Of a stretch of 64,000 bases of DNA, positions 1 through 8,577 are shown piece after piece. The notes under the pieces are model-generated. The model was not told the origin of the DNA, ran no database searches, and was given only the letters and a program-made list of their open reading frames with translations. This DNA comes from Actibacterium sp. (GTDB lineage Bacteria; Pseudomonadota; Alphaproteobacteria; Rhodobacterales; Rhodobacteraceae). The translations under genes and the position numbers were made by a program. Where the stretch lies: positions 78,400-142,399 of the forward strand of contig JADQCB010000004.1 of NCBI GenBank assembly GCA_016278325.1. The letters run 5' to 3'. Positions within the stretch are counted from its first letter, which is position 1, and every line of letters starts with the position of its first letter.

Positions 1-474
1 CGTTACGGCCATTACAGCCTGGCGGCCGAGTCGATGTATGACCATCCCTTCCAGTGGGGCTCCAAGCGGACCGGGCCGGACCTGGCCCGGGTCGGCGGGC
101 GCTATTCGGATGCGTGGCATGTCGATCACCTGACCAACCCGCAAGCGGTGGTGCCGGAATCGGTGATGCCGAAATACGGGTTCCTGAAGGACCGGATGAT
201 CGAACCGACCCATATCGAGCAGCGCCTGGAAACCGACAGGATGGTCGGCGTGCCCTATACCGACGAGATGATCGCCAACGCGGCGGCGGATTTCAAGGTG
301 CAGGTCGATCCGTTCGGCGATACCGAAGGTCTGCTGCAGCGCTATCCCGGCGCGCAGGTGCGCAATTTCGACGGGGCGCCGGGCATCTCGGAAATGGATG
401 CGCTGATCGCCTATCTGCAAATGCTGGGCACGCTGGTCGATTTCTCGACCTTCCAGCCCGTGGCCAGCCGCTGA
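1..474 (+). CDS. ccoO: cbb3-type cytochrome c oxidase subunit II, CcoO (3' part)
   Basis: The reading frame is open from base 1 to a TGA at 472-474, so the N-terminal part with the membrane anchor and the CxxCH heme site lies left of the window. The visible 157 residues begin [11 protein letters not shown] and contain the [20 protein letters not shown] segment characteristic of CcoO, the membrane-anchored monoheme subunit that passes electrons to the catalytic CcoN in the high-affinity cbb3 oxidase. It is followed after 9 nt by ccoQ and then ccoP, the standard operon order. The roughly 85 missing residues match a usual length near 240. Function is certain; only the start is unseen. Confidence 0.96.
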   Translation, partial: RYGHYSLAAESMYDHPFQWGSKRTGPDLARVGGRYSDAWHVDHLTNPQAVVPESVMPKYGFLKDRMIEPTHIEQRLETDRMVGVPYTDEMIANAAADFKVQVDPFGDTEGLLQRYPGAQVRNFDGAPGISEMDALIAYLQMLGTLVDFSTFQPVASR

Positions 475-483
475 GGGATCGCA

Positions 484-699
484 ATGGAACATTACTCGTT
501 CTTGCGTCAATTCGCCGACAGCTGGATGCTGTTGTTCCTGACACTGTTCTTTGTCGGCGTGATCGTCTGGGCCTTCCGCCCGGGCAGCGATCAAGCGCAT
601 GAGGACAGCGCCAGCATTCCCTTCCGGCATGAATCGAACCCCGCTGGCGGCGATGATGACGCCAGAAGCGACGCGCATGACAAGGAGGCGCGGACATGA
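484..699 (+). CDS. ccoQ: cbb3-type oxidase small subunit CcoQ
   Basis: A 71-residue protein with one N-terminal transmembrane helix (about residues 12-31, [19 protein letters not shown]) followed by a short charged cytoplasmic tail containing RHE. CcoQ is a non-catalytic subunit that stabilises the assembled cbb3 complex in the inner membrane. A GAGGGA Shine-Dalgarno lies just before the ATG. It sits between ccoO and ccoP, and its stop overlaps the ccoP start in an ATGA, indicating translational coupling. Sequence conservation of CcoQ is low, so the call leans on position, size and topology, which all agree. Confidence 0.93.
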   Translation: MEHYSFLRQFADSWMLLFLTLFFVGVIVWAFRPGSDQAHEDSASIPFRHESNPAGGDDDARSDAHDKEART

Positions 700-1565
700 G
701 CACACAGAACAAGAAGCATCCCGACGATGTCGAGACCACGGGACATTCCTGGGACGGGATCGAGGAGTTCAACAACCCCTTGCCGCGCTGGTGGCTATGG
801 ACCTTCTATGCCACGATCGTCTGGGCGTTGATCTACACGATCGCCTACCCGGCATGGCCGCTGATCTCGCAGGCGACCCCGGGTGTTCTGGGATATTCGA
901 CCCGCGCGAATGTGCGCGCGGATATCCAGCGCTTCGAGCAGATGAACGCGCCGATCGAGGCGGAACTGGTGAAGACCGAGCTGACGCAGATCCCCGAGCA
1001 GCCCGAGTTGATGAACTATGCCGTGAACGCGGGCGAGGCGGTCTTCGATACCTGGTGCGCGCAATGCCACGGGTCGGGCGGGGCCGGGGTGCAGGCCTCG
1101 GGCTATCCGAACCTGCTGGACAATGCCTGGCTGTGGGGCGGCACCATCGAGGAGATCCATTATACCGTCTCTCACGGGGTCCGGAACGAGACCGACCCGG
1201 ATGCACGCTTTTCGCAGATGCCGGCCTTCGGCCAGATCCTCGAGCCGAAGCAGATCGACCAGGTGGTGCAATATGTCCGCCGCCTGTCGGGGCAGGAGGC
1301 CGACGCCGCGCTTGCCGATGCCGGGGCAGAGGTGTTCGCCAACAACTGCGCCGCTTGTCACGGCGCGGACGGCACCGGCGACCAGTTGCTCGGCGCGCCG
1401 AACCTGACCGACGCGATCTGGCTTTACGGCGGCGATGTTCCGACCCTGACCGAGACGGTGACGAATGCCCGCTTCGGCGTAATGCCGGCCTGGCAGCCGC
1501 GGCTGAGCGAGGCCGATATCCGGGCCGTTGCCACCTATGTCCACCAACTGGGTGGCGGACAGTAG
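696..1565 (+). CDS. ccoP: cbb3-type cytochrome c oxidase diheme subunit III, CcoP
   Basis: 289 residues, the usual CcoP length. An N-terminal helix pair region (about residues 30-58, [20 protein letters not shown]) anchors two periplasmic cytochrome c domains, each with a heme-binding CxxCH: CAQCH at 121-125 and CAACH at 218-222. CcoP accepts electrons from soluble cytochrome c or the bc1 complex and relays them to CcoO/CcoN. The start overlaps the ccoQ stop by 4 nt. A strong inverted repeat 57 nt downstream probably ends the ccoNOQP transcript before ccoG. Confidence 0.97.
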   Translation: MSTQNKKHPDDVETTGHSWDGIEEFNNPLPRWWLWTFYATIVWALIYTIAYPAWPLISQATPGVLGYSTRANVRADIQRFEQMNAPIEAELVKTELTQIPEQPELMNYAVNAGEAVFDTWCAQCHGSGGAGVQASGYPNLLDNAWLWGGTIEEIHYTVSHGVRNETDPDARFSQMPAFGQILEPKQIDQVVQYVRRLSGQEADAALADAGAEVFANNCAACHGADGTGDQLLGAPNLTDAIWLYGGDVPTLTETVTNARFGVMPAWQPRLSEADIRAVATYVHQLGGGQ

Positions 1566-1621
1566 CCGCTGCCGGCCGGCAAGATCTTCCGGTGGCCCGG
1601 GAACGGGTCGCCGGTTGACGG

Positions 1622-1666
1622 CACCGCCCCCCCATCCTGTTCGCGCGTTTCCTTGGGGGGGCGGTG
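1622..1666 (+). terminator. Hairpin terminator after ccoNOQP
   Basis: A 13-bp perfect stem pairs 1622-1634 (CACCGCCCCCCCA) with 1654-1666 around a 19-nt loop. It lies 57 nt after the ccoP stop and before the ccoG FNR box. There is no T tract, so it may act with Rho or as an mRNA-stabilising 3' end rather than as a classical intrinsic terminator. Confidence 0.65.
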
Positions 1667-1814
1667 TCTGCTATCTGCACCGGGTGCAGCCATTCATGCA
1701 GGGGCAGGACCGGGCGCCCTGGCGGGGTCTCACGGAAGGGCGCGTCGCCGGGTGGCGGCACAGGCGAGCGGGCAAGAATGTCGCAGCTGTATATCTTGCA
1801 TCGGCAACATATGT

Positions 1815-1828
1815 TTGATCCACGTCAA
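1815..1828. promoter_or_regulatory. FNR/FnrL-type box upstream of ccoG
   Basis: TTGATCCACGTCAA at 1815-1828 matches the FNR-family consensus TTGAT-N4-RTCAA with both half-sites intact. If it acts at the usual class II position (centre -41.5), transcription would start near 1863 and the -10 would be the weak CACAAG at 1851-1856. This fits oxygen-responsive expression of ccoGHIS, as known for the equivalent rdxBHIS genes of Rhodobacter. The rest of the 295-nt ccoP-ccoG gap (1566-1860) holds only the terminator hairpin. Confidence 0.8.
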
Positions 1829-1893
1829 GGCTGCGCCCTTGCCGCTCTGTCACAAGAGGCATGGCCCATGACCCGGATTCCGGAGGGATATAC

Positions 1894-3315
1894 TTGAGCT
1901 CGACCGATTCTCCGCAACAACCGCTCTATTCCGCGCGTGAGCCGATCTTTCCCCGCCGGGTCAGCGGCAAGTTCCGCAACCTGAAATGGTGGCTGATGGC
2001 TGTCACGCTGGGCATCTACTACCTGACGCCCTGGATCCGCTGGGACCGCGGGCCGAACATGCCCGACCAGGCGGTGCTGGTGGATCTGGCCAACCGGCGC
2101 TTCTTCTTCTTCTGGATCGAGATCTGGCCGCATGAATTCTATTTCGTGGCCGGGCTTCTGATCATGGCGGGGCTGGGGCTGTTCCTGTTCACCTCGGCGC
2201 TGGGGCGGGTCTGGTGCGGCTATGCCTGTCCACAGACGGTCTGGACCGACCTGTTCATCCTGGTCGAACGCTGGGTCGAGGGCGACCGCAACAAGCGGGT
2301 CAGGCTGTGGAACGCGAAATGGGACGCGCGCAAGATCCGGCTCCGGCTGATCAAGTGGACATTGTGGCTGCTGATCGCGGTGGCGACCGGCGGGGCCTGG
2401 GTGTTCTACTTCACCGATGCACCGACCTTGCTGATGAATCTCGTCAGCTTCGACGCGCCACCGGTGGCCTATGCCACGATCCTCGTGCTGACCGCGACGA
2501 CCTTCGTGTTCGGCGGCTTCATGCGCGAACAGATCTGCATCTACATGTGCCCCTGGCCGCGCATCCAGGCGGCGATGATGGACGAAGACACGCTGACCGT
2601 GGCCTATCGCGAATGGCGGGGCGAGCCGCGCGGCCGCGGCCGGGATCGCGACGGGCTGGGCGATTGCATCGACTGCAACGCCTGCGTGAATGTCTGCCCG
2701 ATGGGCATCGACATCCGCGACGGGCAGCAGCTTGCCTGCATCACCTGTGCGCTGTGCATCGACGCCTGCGACGACGTGATGGAGAAGATCGGCAAGCCGC
2801 GCGGCCTGATCGACTATATGGCCCTGACCGACGAGACGCGCGAACGCGCCGGAAACCCACCCAAGCCGGTCTGGAAACATGTGTTCCGCCCGCGCACCAT
2901 TCTCTATACCACGCTCTGGGCGGCGATCGGCGTCGGCCTTCTGGTCGCGCTGTTCATCCGACCCGAGATCGACATGACCATTTCGCCGGCGCGCAACCCG
3001 ACCTATGTGCTGCTGGCCGACGGGTCGGTGCGCAATACCTACGAGGTGCGGCTGCGCAACAAGCAGGGCGAGGCACGGCCCTTCCGGATCTCGTTGTCGG
3101 GCACGCCGGCCATGCGCCTGGAGCTGGAGGGGACGCCCTATGCAACCGTCGAGGTGCCGGCCGACAGCACGAAATTGCAGCGCGTCTATGTCATCGCCGC
3201 GGCCGGATCGCCGGCCGCCAGCGCCGAGCGAACCGAGATCCGGCTGTGGGTCGAGGACACGATCAGCGGCGATCGCAGCTATGGCGACACGGTGTTCAAC
3301 GGAAAGGAAAACTGA
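1894..3315 (+). CDS. ccoG: cbb3 oxidase accessory protein CcoG (RdxB/FixG)
   Basis: A polytopic membrane protein with two [4Fe-4S] ferredoxin motifs: C258, C261, C264, C268 and C282, C285, C288, C292 (numbered from the TTG start). It also has the conserved CGYACPQTVWTDLF segment and a C-terminal Ig-like domain. CcoG takes part in copper delivery for cbb3 oxidase; work on Rhodobacter supports a role as a Cu(II) reductase. I chose the TTG at 1894 because GGAGGG lies 7 nt upstream, the resulting N-terminus resembles relatives, and an ATG at 1861 would fall at or before the start site implied by the FNR box. Starting at 1861 would add 11 residues. First gene of ccoGHIS. Confidence 0.94.
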   Translation: MSSTDSPQQPLYSAREPIFPRRVSGKFRNLKWWLMAVTLGIYYLTPWIRWDRGPNMPDQAVLVDLANRRFFFFWIEIWPHEFYFVAGLLIMAGLGLFLFTSALGRVWCGYACPQTVWTDLFILVERWVEGDRNKRVRLWNAKWDARKIRLRLIKWTLWLLIAVATGGAWVFYFTDAPTLLMNLVSFDAPPVAYATILVLTATTFVFGGFMREQICIYMCPWPRIQAAMMDEDTLTVAYREWRGEPRGRGRDRDGLGDCIDCNACVNVCPMGIDIRDGQQLACITCALCIDACDDVMEKIGKPRGLIDYMALTDETRERAGNPPKPVWKHVFRPRTILYTTLWAAIGVGLLVALFIRPEIDMTISPARNPTYVLLADGSVRNTYEVRLRNKQGEARPFRISLSGTPAMRLELEGTPYATVEVPADSTKLQRVYVIAAAGSPAASAERTEIRLWVEDTISGDRSYGDTVFNGKEN

Positions 3316-3316
3316 G

Positions 3317-3775
3317 ATGGCGGAAAAGGAACTGACGGGCCGCAAGGTTCTGGCGATCACCGTTTCCGCCTTTGCCGTGATTATCGGCGTCAACCTGGTG
3401 ATGGCCTTTAAGGCGATCAGCACCTTTCCGGGGCTCGAGGTGCGCAACGGCTATGTCGCCAGCCAGACGTTCAACGACAGGCTCAAGGCGCAGCAGGCGC
3501 TTGGCTGGATGGTGCATACCGGATACGCGGACGGAGAGCTGACATTGACCTTCCGGAGCCGCGACGGTGCGCGGGTCGTGCCGCGCGATCTTTCGGTCCT
3601 GATCGGCCGGACGACGGAATCGAACGACGATATCCGCCCCGATTTCACCGGGCAGGCCGGCCGATACGCCGCGCGCGTTTCGCTGGATCGCGGCAAATGG
3701 ATGATGCTGGTTCAGGCGACGGCCGCGGATGGCACCGATTTCCGCCAGCGGCTGGATCTGTTCGTGAAGGGCTAG
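3317..3775 (+). CDS. ccoH: cbb3 oxidase assembly protein CcoH (FixH family)
   Basis: 152 residues with one transmembrane helix near the N-terminus (about residues 12-33, VLAITVSAFAVIIGVNLVMA) and a periplasmic FixH domain containing FPGLEVRNGYVASQTFN, the family signature. CcoH associates with the cbb3 complex during assembly and is required for its stability. The ATG begins one base after the ccoG stop, and the gene is followed after 3 nt by ccoI, so it is co-transcribed. The same frame stays open upstream into ccoG, but the N-terminus and the GAAAGGAAAACTGAG Shine-Dalgarno region support this start. Confidence 0.94.
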   Translation: MAEKELTGRKVLAITVSAFAVIIGVNLVMAFKAISTFPGLEVRNGYVASQTFNDRLKAQQALGWMVHTGYADGELTLTFRSRDGARVVPRDLSVLIGRTTESNDDIRPDFTGQAGRYAARVSLDRGKWMMLVQATAADGTDFRQRLDLFVKG

Positions 3776-3778
3776 GCG

Positions 3779-5968
3779 ATGACCGCGACGGATCCGCCCC
3801 GGATTTCCGCCTGCGCCGCCTGTTCCGCCGCGCCGCTGGCCGAGCGGACGGCCGGCCGCGCGGCGCGCGATGACGCAGAGATCCTGCTTTCCCTGCCGAC
3901 GATTCATTGCGCCGGCTGCATCTCGACCGTCGAGCGGGGGCTCAGCGCCACGCCCGGCGCGCGCGCGGCGCGCGTGAACCTGACGCTCAAGCGGGCCAGC
4001 GTCACCACCGATCCCGGCGTGAGCGCGGCGGATCTGATCGGCGTGCTGGATCGCCTGGGCTATGAGGCGCATGAGCTGGACCCCGGCATGCTGTCGGGCA
4101 GCGCGGCCGACCGGGCCGGCCGCGACATCCTGATGCGCCTGGCCGTGGCCGGCTTCGCGATGATGAACGTCATGCTGCTGTCGGTCGCAATCTGGTCCGG
4201 CGCGACGGATGCGACGCGCGACCTGTTTCACTGGATCTCGGCGGCGATCGCACTGCCCGCGATCGCCTTTTCGGGCCAGCCCTTCTTTCGCAATGCATGG
4301 TCGGCCTTGTCGGTCCGTCGGCTGAACATGGACGTGCCGATTTCCCTGGCGATCACGCTGGCCGCCGGCATGTCGCTTTACGAGACCATGCTTTCGGGCC
4401 GGCACGCCTATTTCGATGCGGCGCTGTCGCTGACCTTCTTCCTGCTTGCGGGGCGGTATCTGGATCACCGGACCCGCGCCGTGGCGCGCTCGGCGGCCGA
4501 GGAACTGGCCGCGCTGGAGGTGCCCCGCGCGCTGCGGCTGCGCGACGGGATCGAGGAAACCGTCCCCATCGCCGATCTGGCGGCCGGCGATATCGTGCGG
4601 GTCAAGCCCGGCGCGCGGTTGCCCGTCGATGGGGTGGTCGTGGCCGGGCAGTCCGAGATCGACCGCTCGCTGCTGACCGGGGAAACGCTGCCGGTCCATG
4701 CCGGGCAGGGCGCGGAACTGAGCGCGGGCGAGATGAACCTGACCGGGCCGCTGGATGTGCGCGTCGCAGCGGCGGGTGAGGACAGCTCGCTGCATCGCAT
4801 GGCCGAACTGGTGGCGGTCGCGGAAAGCGCGCGCAACCGTTACACGTCCCTGGCCGACCGGGCGGCGCGGATCTATGCCCCCGGCGTGCACCTGCTGGCG
4901 CTGGCGGCGTTTCTCGGCTGGCTGGCCGCGACCGGCGGCGATGTGCGGCTGGCGCTGAATATCGCCGTCGCGGTGCTGATCATCACCTGCCCCTGCGCCC
5001 TTGGCCTGGCCGTGCCCGCCGTTACCACGGCCGCGTCCGGGCGGCTGTTCCGGCGCGGCCTGCTGATCAAGGATGGCACCGCGCTGGAGCGTCTGGCCGA
5101 GGTCGATACGGTGGTCTTCGACAAGACCGGGACGCTGACGCTGGGCACGCCCGAGGTCACGAACCTGGGCGAGCATCCCCGGCGCGCGGTCGCGGTCGCG
5201 CTGGCGCTGGCCGAACAATCGGCGCATCCGCTGGCCAACGCGCTGGCCGACTCCGCGCGCAGGGCCGGGGTGGAGCCCGCCCCGCTGGCCGACGTGACCG
5301 AGGTGCCGGGCCATGGCGTCGAGGGGCGCTGGGGCGAGATGCCGGTGCGCTTTGGCCGCGCCGCCTGGGTGGGGGCCGCGCCCGGCCAGAGCACCGCCGC
5401 ATGGCTGCGCCTCGGCGACGCGGCGCCGCTGGCCTTCACCTTTGCCGACCGGCCGCGTCCCGGCGCGGCGGCGGCGATTGCCGCGCTCAGGGCGCAGGGC
5501 CTGGCGGTGCGGCTGATCTCGGGCGATACGGCCGGGCCGGTCACCCAGCTGGCCCGACGCCTGCAAATCGACGATTGGACCGCCGCCGCGCTGCCCGAGG
5601 AAAAGGCCGCCCTGGTGCAGCGGCTGACCGCAGAGGGGCACAAGGTGTTGATGGTCGGCGACGGGCTGAACGACACCGCCGCCCTGGCCGCGGCGCATGT
5701 CTCGGTCTCGCCGGCCACGGCACTGGATGCGGCGCGTGTCGCCTCGGATATCGTCTTGCTGGGGGCGGATCTGGCGCCCCTGGGCGGGGCATTGGTGACG
5801 GCGCGCAGGGCGACCCGGCGGATCCGCGAGAATTTCGCCATCGCCGCCGGCTACAACCTGGTCGCGGTGCCGATCGCGCTGGCGGGTTTTGCCACGCCGC
5901 TGGCCGCGGCGCTGGCGATGTCGGCCTCGTCGATCACGGTATCGCTGAACGCGCTGCGGCTGAGGTGA
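3779..5968 (+). CDS. ccoI: Copper-translocating P1B-type ATPase CcoI (FixI)
   Basis: 729 residues. In order: an N-terminal CAAC motif (from residue 12), a heavy-metal-associated domain with CAGC (C44, C47), transmembrane helices, the actuator domain with TGE, the membrane metal site CPC at 404-406, the phosphorylation motif DKTGTLT with D448, and the hinge GDGLNDT near 627. This is the full set for a Cu(I) exporter that supplies copper to the cbb3 catalytic subunit from the cytoplasmic side. Its position between ccoH and ccoS separates it from general CopA detoxification pumps. Confidence 0.96.
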   Translation: MTATDPPRISACAACSAAPLAERTAGRAARDDAEILLSLPTIHCAGCISTVERGLSATPGARAARVNLTLKRASVTTDPGVSAADLIGVLDRLGYEAHELDPGMLSGSAADRAGRDILMRLAVAGFAMMNVMLLSVAIWSGATDATRDLFHWISAAIALPAIAFSGQPFFRNAWSALSVRRLNMDVPISLAITLAAGMSLYETMLSGRHAYFDAALSLTFFLLAGRYLDHRTRAVARSAAEELAALEVPRALRLRDGIEETVPIADLAAGDIVRVKPGARLPVDGVVVAGQSEIDRSLLTGETLPVHAGQGAELSAGEMNLTGPLDVRVAAAGEDSSLHRMAELVAVAESARNRYTSLADRAARIYAPGVHLLALAAFLGWLAATGGDVRLALNIAVAVLIITCPCALGLAVPAVTTAASGRLFRRGLLIKDGTALERLAEVDTVVFDKTGTLTLGTPEVTNLGEHPRRAVAVALALAEQSAHPLANALADSARRAGVEPAPLADVTEVPGHGVEGRWGEMPVRFGRAAWVGAAPGQSTAAWLRLGDAAPLAFTFADRPRPGAAAAIAALRAQGLAVRLISGDTAGPVTQLARRLQIDDWTAAALPEEKAALVQRLTAEGHKVLMVGDGLNDTAALAAAHVSVSPATALDAARVASDIVLLGADLAPLGGALVTARRATRRIRENFAIAAGYNLVAVPIALAGFATPLAAALAMSASSITVSLNALRLR

Positions 5969-5972
5969 CGCG

Positions 5973-6131
5973 ATGGCGATGCTGGTCTATCTCATCCCGA
6001 TCTCGCTGTTTCTGGGCGGCGCAGGGCTGGCGGCCTTCTTCTGGGCCCTGCGCAGCAAGCAGTTCGACGACCCCGAGGGCGATAGCCGTCGTATCCTCAA
6101 CGACGACTGGGACGAGTACCCCAAACCCTGA
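5973..6131 (+). CDS. ccoS: cbb3-type oxidase assembly protein CcoS
   Basis: A 52-residue protein with a single N-terminal helix (MLVYLIPISLFLGGAGLAAF) and a short acidic tail that includes a DDPEGDSRRIL segment typical of CcoS. CcoS is needed for cofactor insertion (heme b and copper) into CcoN. It begins 4 nt after ccoI and closes the ccoGHIS operon. The reading frame is short but its sequence, topology and place are those of the family. Confidence 0.92.
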   Translation: MAMLVYLIPISLFLGGAGLAAFFWALRSKQFDDPEGDSRRILNDDWDEYPKP

Positions 6132-6253
6132 TGCCCTTCCTGCCACCGTGGCGTGAAACGCGCCACGGGCTTTCGGTTTCCGCACAAGGCTATATTCTGT
6201 CGCGGAGCAATGCGGCGGGGCGAACCCGCCCGGCACGACAGGAGGATTCCGGC

Positions 6254-7822
6254 ATGACGCTTTTTCAAAGCCCGATGGGCGCGCTCGCCCCCCGCGATCA
6301 GAGCATCACAGAGCGATTGTTCGAGGGGCTGGCCCGGCGTCCCGACCAGATCGTGCTTGTCGATGGTCCCAGCGGGCGCGGCATGACCGCGGGCGCATTG
6401 ATCGACATGATCCGCGCACTGGCCGGCGGCCTGGTCGAACAGGGCCGCGGAAACGGCCATGTCGTCGCCCTGATGGCCCCCAATATCCCGGAATTCGCGG
6501 CCGTGTTCCACGGCGTGGCCTATGCCGGCGGGACGGTCACCACGCTCAACCCCACCTATACCGCGCATGAGGCGCGCCACCAGCTGATCGATTCCGGTGC
6601 GAGCACGCTGATCACCGTGCCCGCCTTCCTGGACACCGCGCGCGATGCAATCGAAGGGACAGGGATCACCGAGGTCCATGTGATCGGATCGGACGACGAC
6701 GCGGCGGGTGCGGCCCCTCTGTCGGCGCTGATGGGCGCGCCGGCGGCCCGCCAGGCGCCGGTCGATCTGGACGCGCATGTCGTGGTCCTGCCCTATTCCT
6801 CGGGCACGACGGGACTGCCCAAGGGGGTGATGCTGACCCACCGGAACCTGGTGACCAATGTCGACCAGGTTCTGGCGATGATCGAGATCGAACCGGGCGA
6901 GATGACGACCGCCTTCCTGCCGTTCTTTCACATCTACGGGATGACGGTGATGATGAATGCGTTCCTCGCGGGGGGCGGCGGCCTGGTGACGATGCCGCGC
7001 TTCGATCTGGAAAGCTTCCTGCAACTGGCCCAGAATCACCGGGTGAGGCAGGTCTACCTGGCGCCGCCGGTGGCGCTGGCACTGGCCAAGCACCCGGTTG
7101 TCGATGAATACGACCTGTCGGCGCTGGAATACCTCGTCTCGGGCGCGGCGCCGCTGGGCTCGGACGTGGCCGAGGCGGTGGGTCGGCGGCTCGGCTGCGT
7201 CGCGGTCCAGGCTTACGGGATGACCGAACTCAGCCCGGTCACGCATATCACGCCCAGATCGGCGCCGCGGCCGGGGGCGGTGGGCCTGACCGTGCCCGGG
7301 GCGCAATGCCGCATCGTCGATTTCGAAACCGGCCGCGACCTTGGCCCGAATGAAGAGGGAGAACTGTGGATCCGCAGCCCGCAGGTGATGAAAGGCTATC
7401 TCAACAACGCCTCGGCCACGACCCGCACCATCGTCGAGGACGGCTGGCTGCGCACGGGCGATCTGGCCTGTTTCGACGCGGACGGGTATTGCTTCATCCG
7501 AGACCGGGTCAAGGAACTGATCAAGGTCAGCGGGTTCCAGGTCGCCCCGGCGGAGTTGGAGGCCGAGCTGCTGAGCCACCCGCAGGTGATCGACGCCGCC
7601 GCGATCGGTGTGCCCGACGCGGCGAAGGGCGAAGTGCCCGTTGTCTTCGTGGTGATGTCTCCGGATGGCGGATCGCCCGAGGAAATCATGGATTACCTCA
7701 AGGTGCGGCTGTCACATTACAAGCACCCGCGCGAGGTGGTCGTCGTTGAGACGATACCGAAATCGGCCTCGGGCAAGATCCTGCGGCGGCAGCTGCGCGA
7801 TGCCCATGACAGCGTGGCGTGA
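6254..7822 (+). CDS. Acyl-CoA synthetase, 4-coumarate--CoA ligase type (AMP-binding)
   Basis: 522 residues of the ANL adenylate-forming superfamily. The P-loop YSSGTTGLPKG starts at Y181; the GELWIRSPQVMKGYLNN motif and the hinge region VKELIKVSGFQV are present, and the C-terminal catalytic lysine lies in PKSASGKILRR (K508). Such enzymes activate a carboxylic acid with ATP and transfer it to CoA. The sequence is nearest to 4-coumarate/medium-chain fatty-acid ligases, but the acid cannot be told from sequence alone. AGGAGG 9 nt before the ATG supports this start. It stands alone, followed by a terminator. Confidence 0.87.
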   Translation: MTLFQSPMGALAPRDQSITERLFEGLARRPDQIVLVDGPSGRGMTAGALIDMIRALAGGLVEQGRGNGHVVALMAPNIPEFAAVFHGVAYAGGTVTTLNPTYTAHEARHQLIDSGASTLITVPAFLDTARDAIEGTGITEVHVIGSDDDAAGAAPLSALMGAPAARQAPVDLDAHVVVLPYSSGTTGLPKGVMLTHRNLVTNVDQVLAMIEIEPGEMTTAFLPFFHIYGMTVMMNAFLAGGGGLVTMPRFDLESFLQLAQNHRVRQVYLAPPVALALAKHPVVDEYDLSALEYLVSGAAPLGSDVAEAVGRRLGCVAVQAYGMTELSPVTHITPRSAPRPGAVGLTVPGAQCRIVDFETGRDLGPNEEGELWIRSPQVMKGYLNNASATTRTIVEDGWLRTGDLACFDADGYCFIRDRVKELIKVSGFQVAPAELEAELLSHPQVIDAAAIGVPDAAKGEVPVVFVVMSPDGGSPEEIMDYLKVRLSHYKHPREVVVVETIPKSASGKILRRQLRDAHDSVA

Positions 7823-7844
7823 CTTCGGCGCTGTCGGGGCCTTT

Positions 7845-7867
7845 CCGCGCCTTCGGCGCGGGGTTTT
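7845..7867 (+). terminator. Intrinsic terminator after the acyl-CoA synthetase gene
   Basis: A 7-bp stem CCGCGCC / GGCGCGG (7845-7851 with 7855-7861) closes a TTC loop and is followed by GGTTTT. It begins 22 nt after the stop codon. Confidence 0.75.
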
Positions 7868-7880
7868 GCTGCTGGGATGA

Positions 7881-7935
7881 GGGGGCGCTGCCCCCTCAGA
7901 CACCCCCGGAGTATTTCATCCGAGGTGAAACAGGG
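7881..7935 (+). repeat. Dispersed intergenic element, copy A (GGAGTATTTC family)
   Basis: A GGGGGC-GCT-GCCCCC hairpin (7881-7895) is followed by CCCCCGGAGTATTTCATCC and a purine-rich GAGGTGAAACAGGG end. It resembles copies near 26900 and 58380 in the core C-C-G-G-A-G-T-A-T-T-T-C and the purine-rich tail. It lies between two convergent genes. I recall many such elements in Rhodobacterales intergenic DNA; their role is not settled. Confidence 0.55.
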
Positions 7936-7987
7936 ATCGGCGGTGGTTTAAAACTGCCCGAATGTGCCCGCCGCGACAGATGCGGTT

Positions 7988-8554
7988 TCACGATCCGCTT
8001 TCGTCTTTCAGGGCCGCGACGATCGCGCGGGCGCTTTCGCCGTTCCAATCGGCATCGCCTTGCAGCCGGGCGATCTCCTGACCGTCGCGGTTCAGGATCA
8101 CCGTGATCGGCAGGCCCAGCACCGCCATTTTCCGGGCCAGGGCCTGTTTCGGATCGCGCAGCGCGTGAACATGCGTGACCCCGGTTTCGCTGAAGAAGCG
8201 CCGGATCGCGGGCACCGGATTGCGCCCCACGGCGACGGTGACCACGTCGAAACGGTCATCGCCGAAATCGGCCTGAAGCGCGTCGAGCATCGGCATTTCC
8301 TTGCGGCAGGGTGCGCACCAGGTGGCCCAGAAATTGACAAGGACGATTTGCCCGGAAAAGTCGGACAGGCGGCGTTCGGCGCCCTCCAGGTCGGTCAGTG
8401 GCATCTCTGCCGGCACCGCTTGCGGCGCATCGTGGAAATTGAGCTTCAGCATCGAGCCTTCGCGCAGCGATTCGAGCGCGCCGGTGTCGGCCGCGGCGCC
8501 GTTTGCGCCGAGCGCGAGAGCGGTGTAGAGGATGACGAGACGAAACCAGCGCAT
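7988..8554 (-). CDS. TlpA-like periplasmic thiol:disulfide oxidoreductase
   Basis: 188 residues from the ATG with GGAGGG upstream. A signal peptide ([20 protein letters not shown]) leads to a thioredoxin-like domain with the active site [13 protein letters not shown], cysteines C80 and C83. TlpA/ResA proteins reduce disulfides in the periplasm, typically for heme attachment to cytochrome c or the CuA site of aa3 oxidase; both oxidase types occur in this window. It is divergent from argH with only 23 nt between start codons, an arrangement common in Rhodobacterales. The exact partner is inferred, not shown. Confidence 0.88.
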   Translation of the reverse strand: MRWFRLVILYTALALGANGAAADTGALESLREGSMLKLNFHDAPQAVPAEMPLTDLEGAERRLSDFSGQIVLVNFWATWCAPCRKEMPMLDALQADFGDDRFDVVTVAVGRNPVPAIRRFFSETGVTHVHALRDPKQALARKMAVLGLPITVILNRDGQEIARLQGDADWNGESARAIVAALKDESGS

Positions 8555-8577
8555 GCTTTCCCTCCCAGGGGTATCCG

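Noticed and set aside
1825..3447. Long reverse-strand open frame of 540 codons opposite ccoG
   Set aside because: Its translation is low-complexity R/H/D/Q-rich and mirrors ccoG codon bias; ccoG is a certain gene. Shadow frame.
3296..5698. Reverse-strand 800-codon open frame opposite ccoH and ccoI
   Set aside because: Result of high GC at third positions of ccoI; no family features; several comparable shadows occur opposite other genes.
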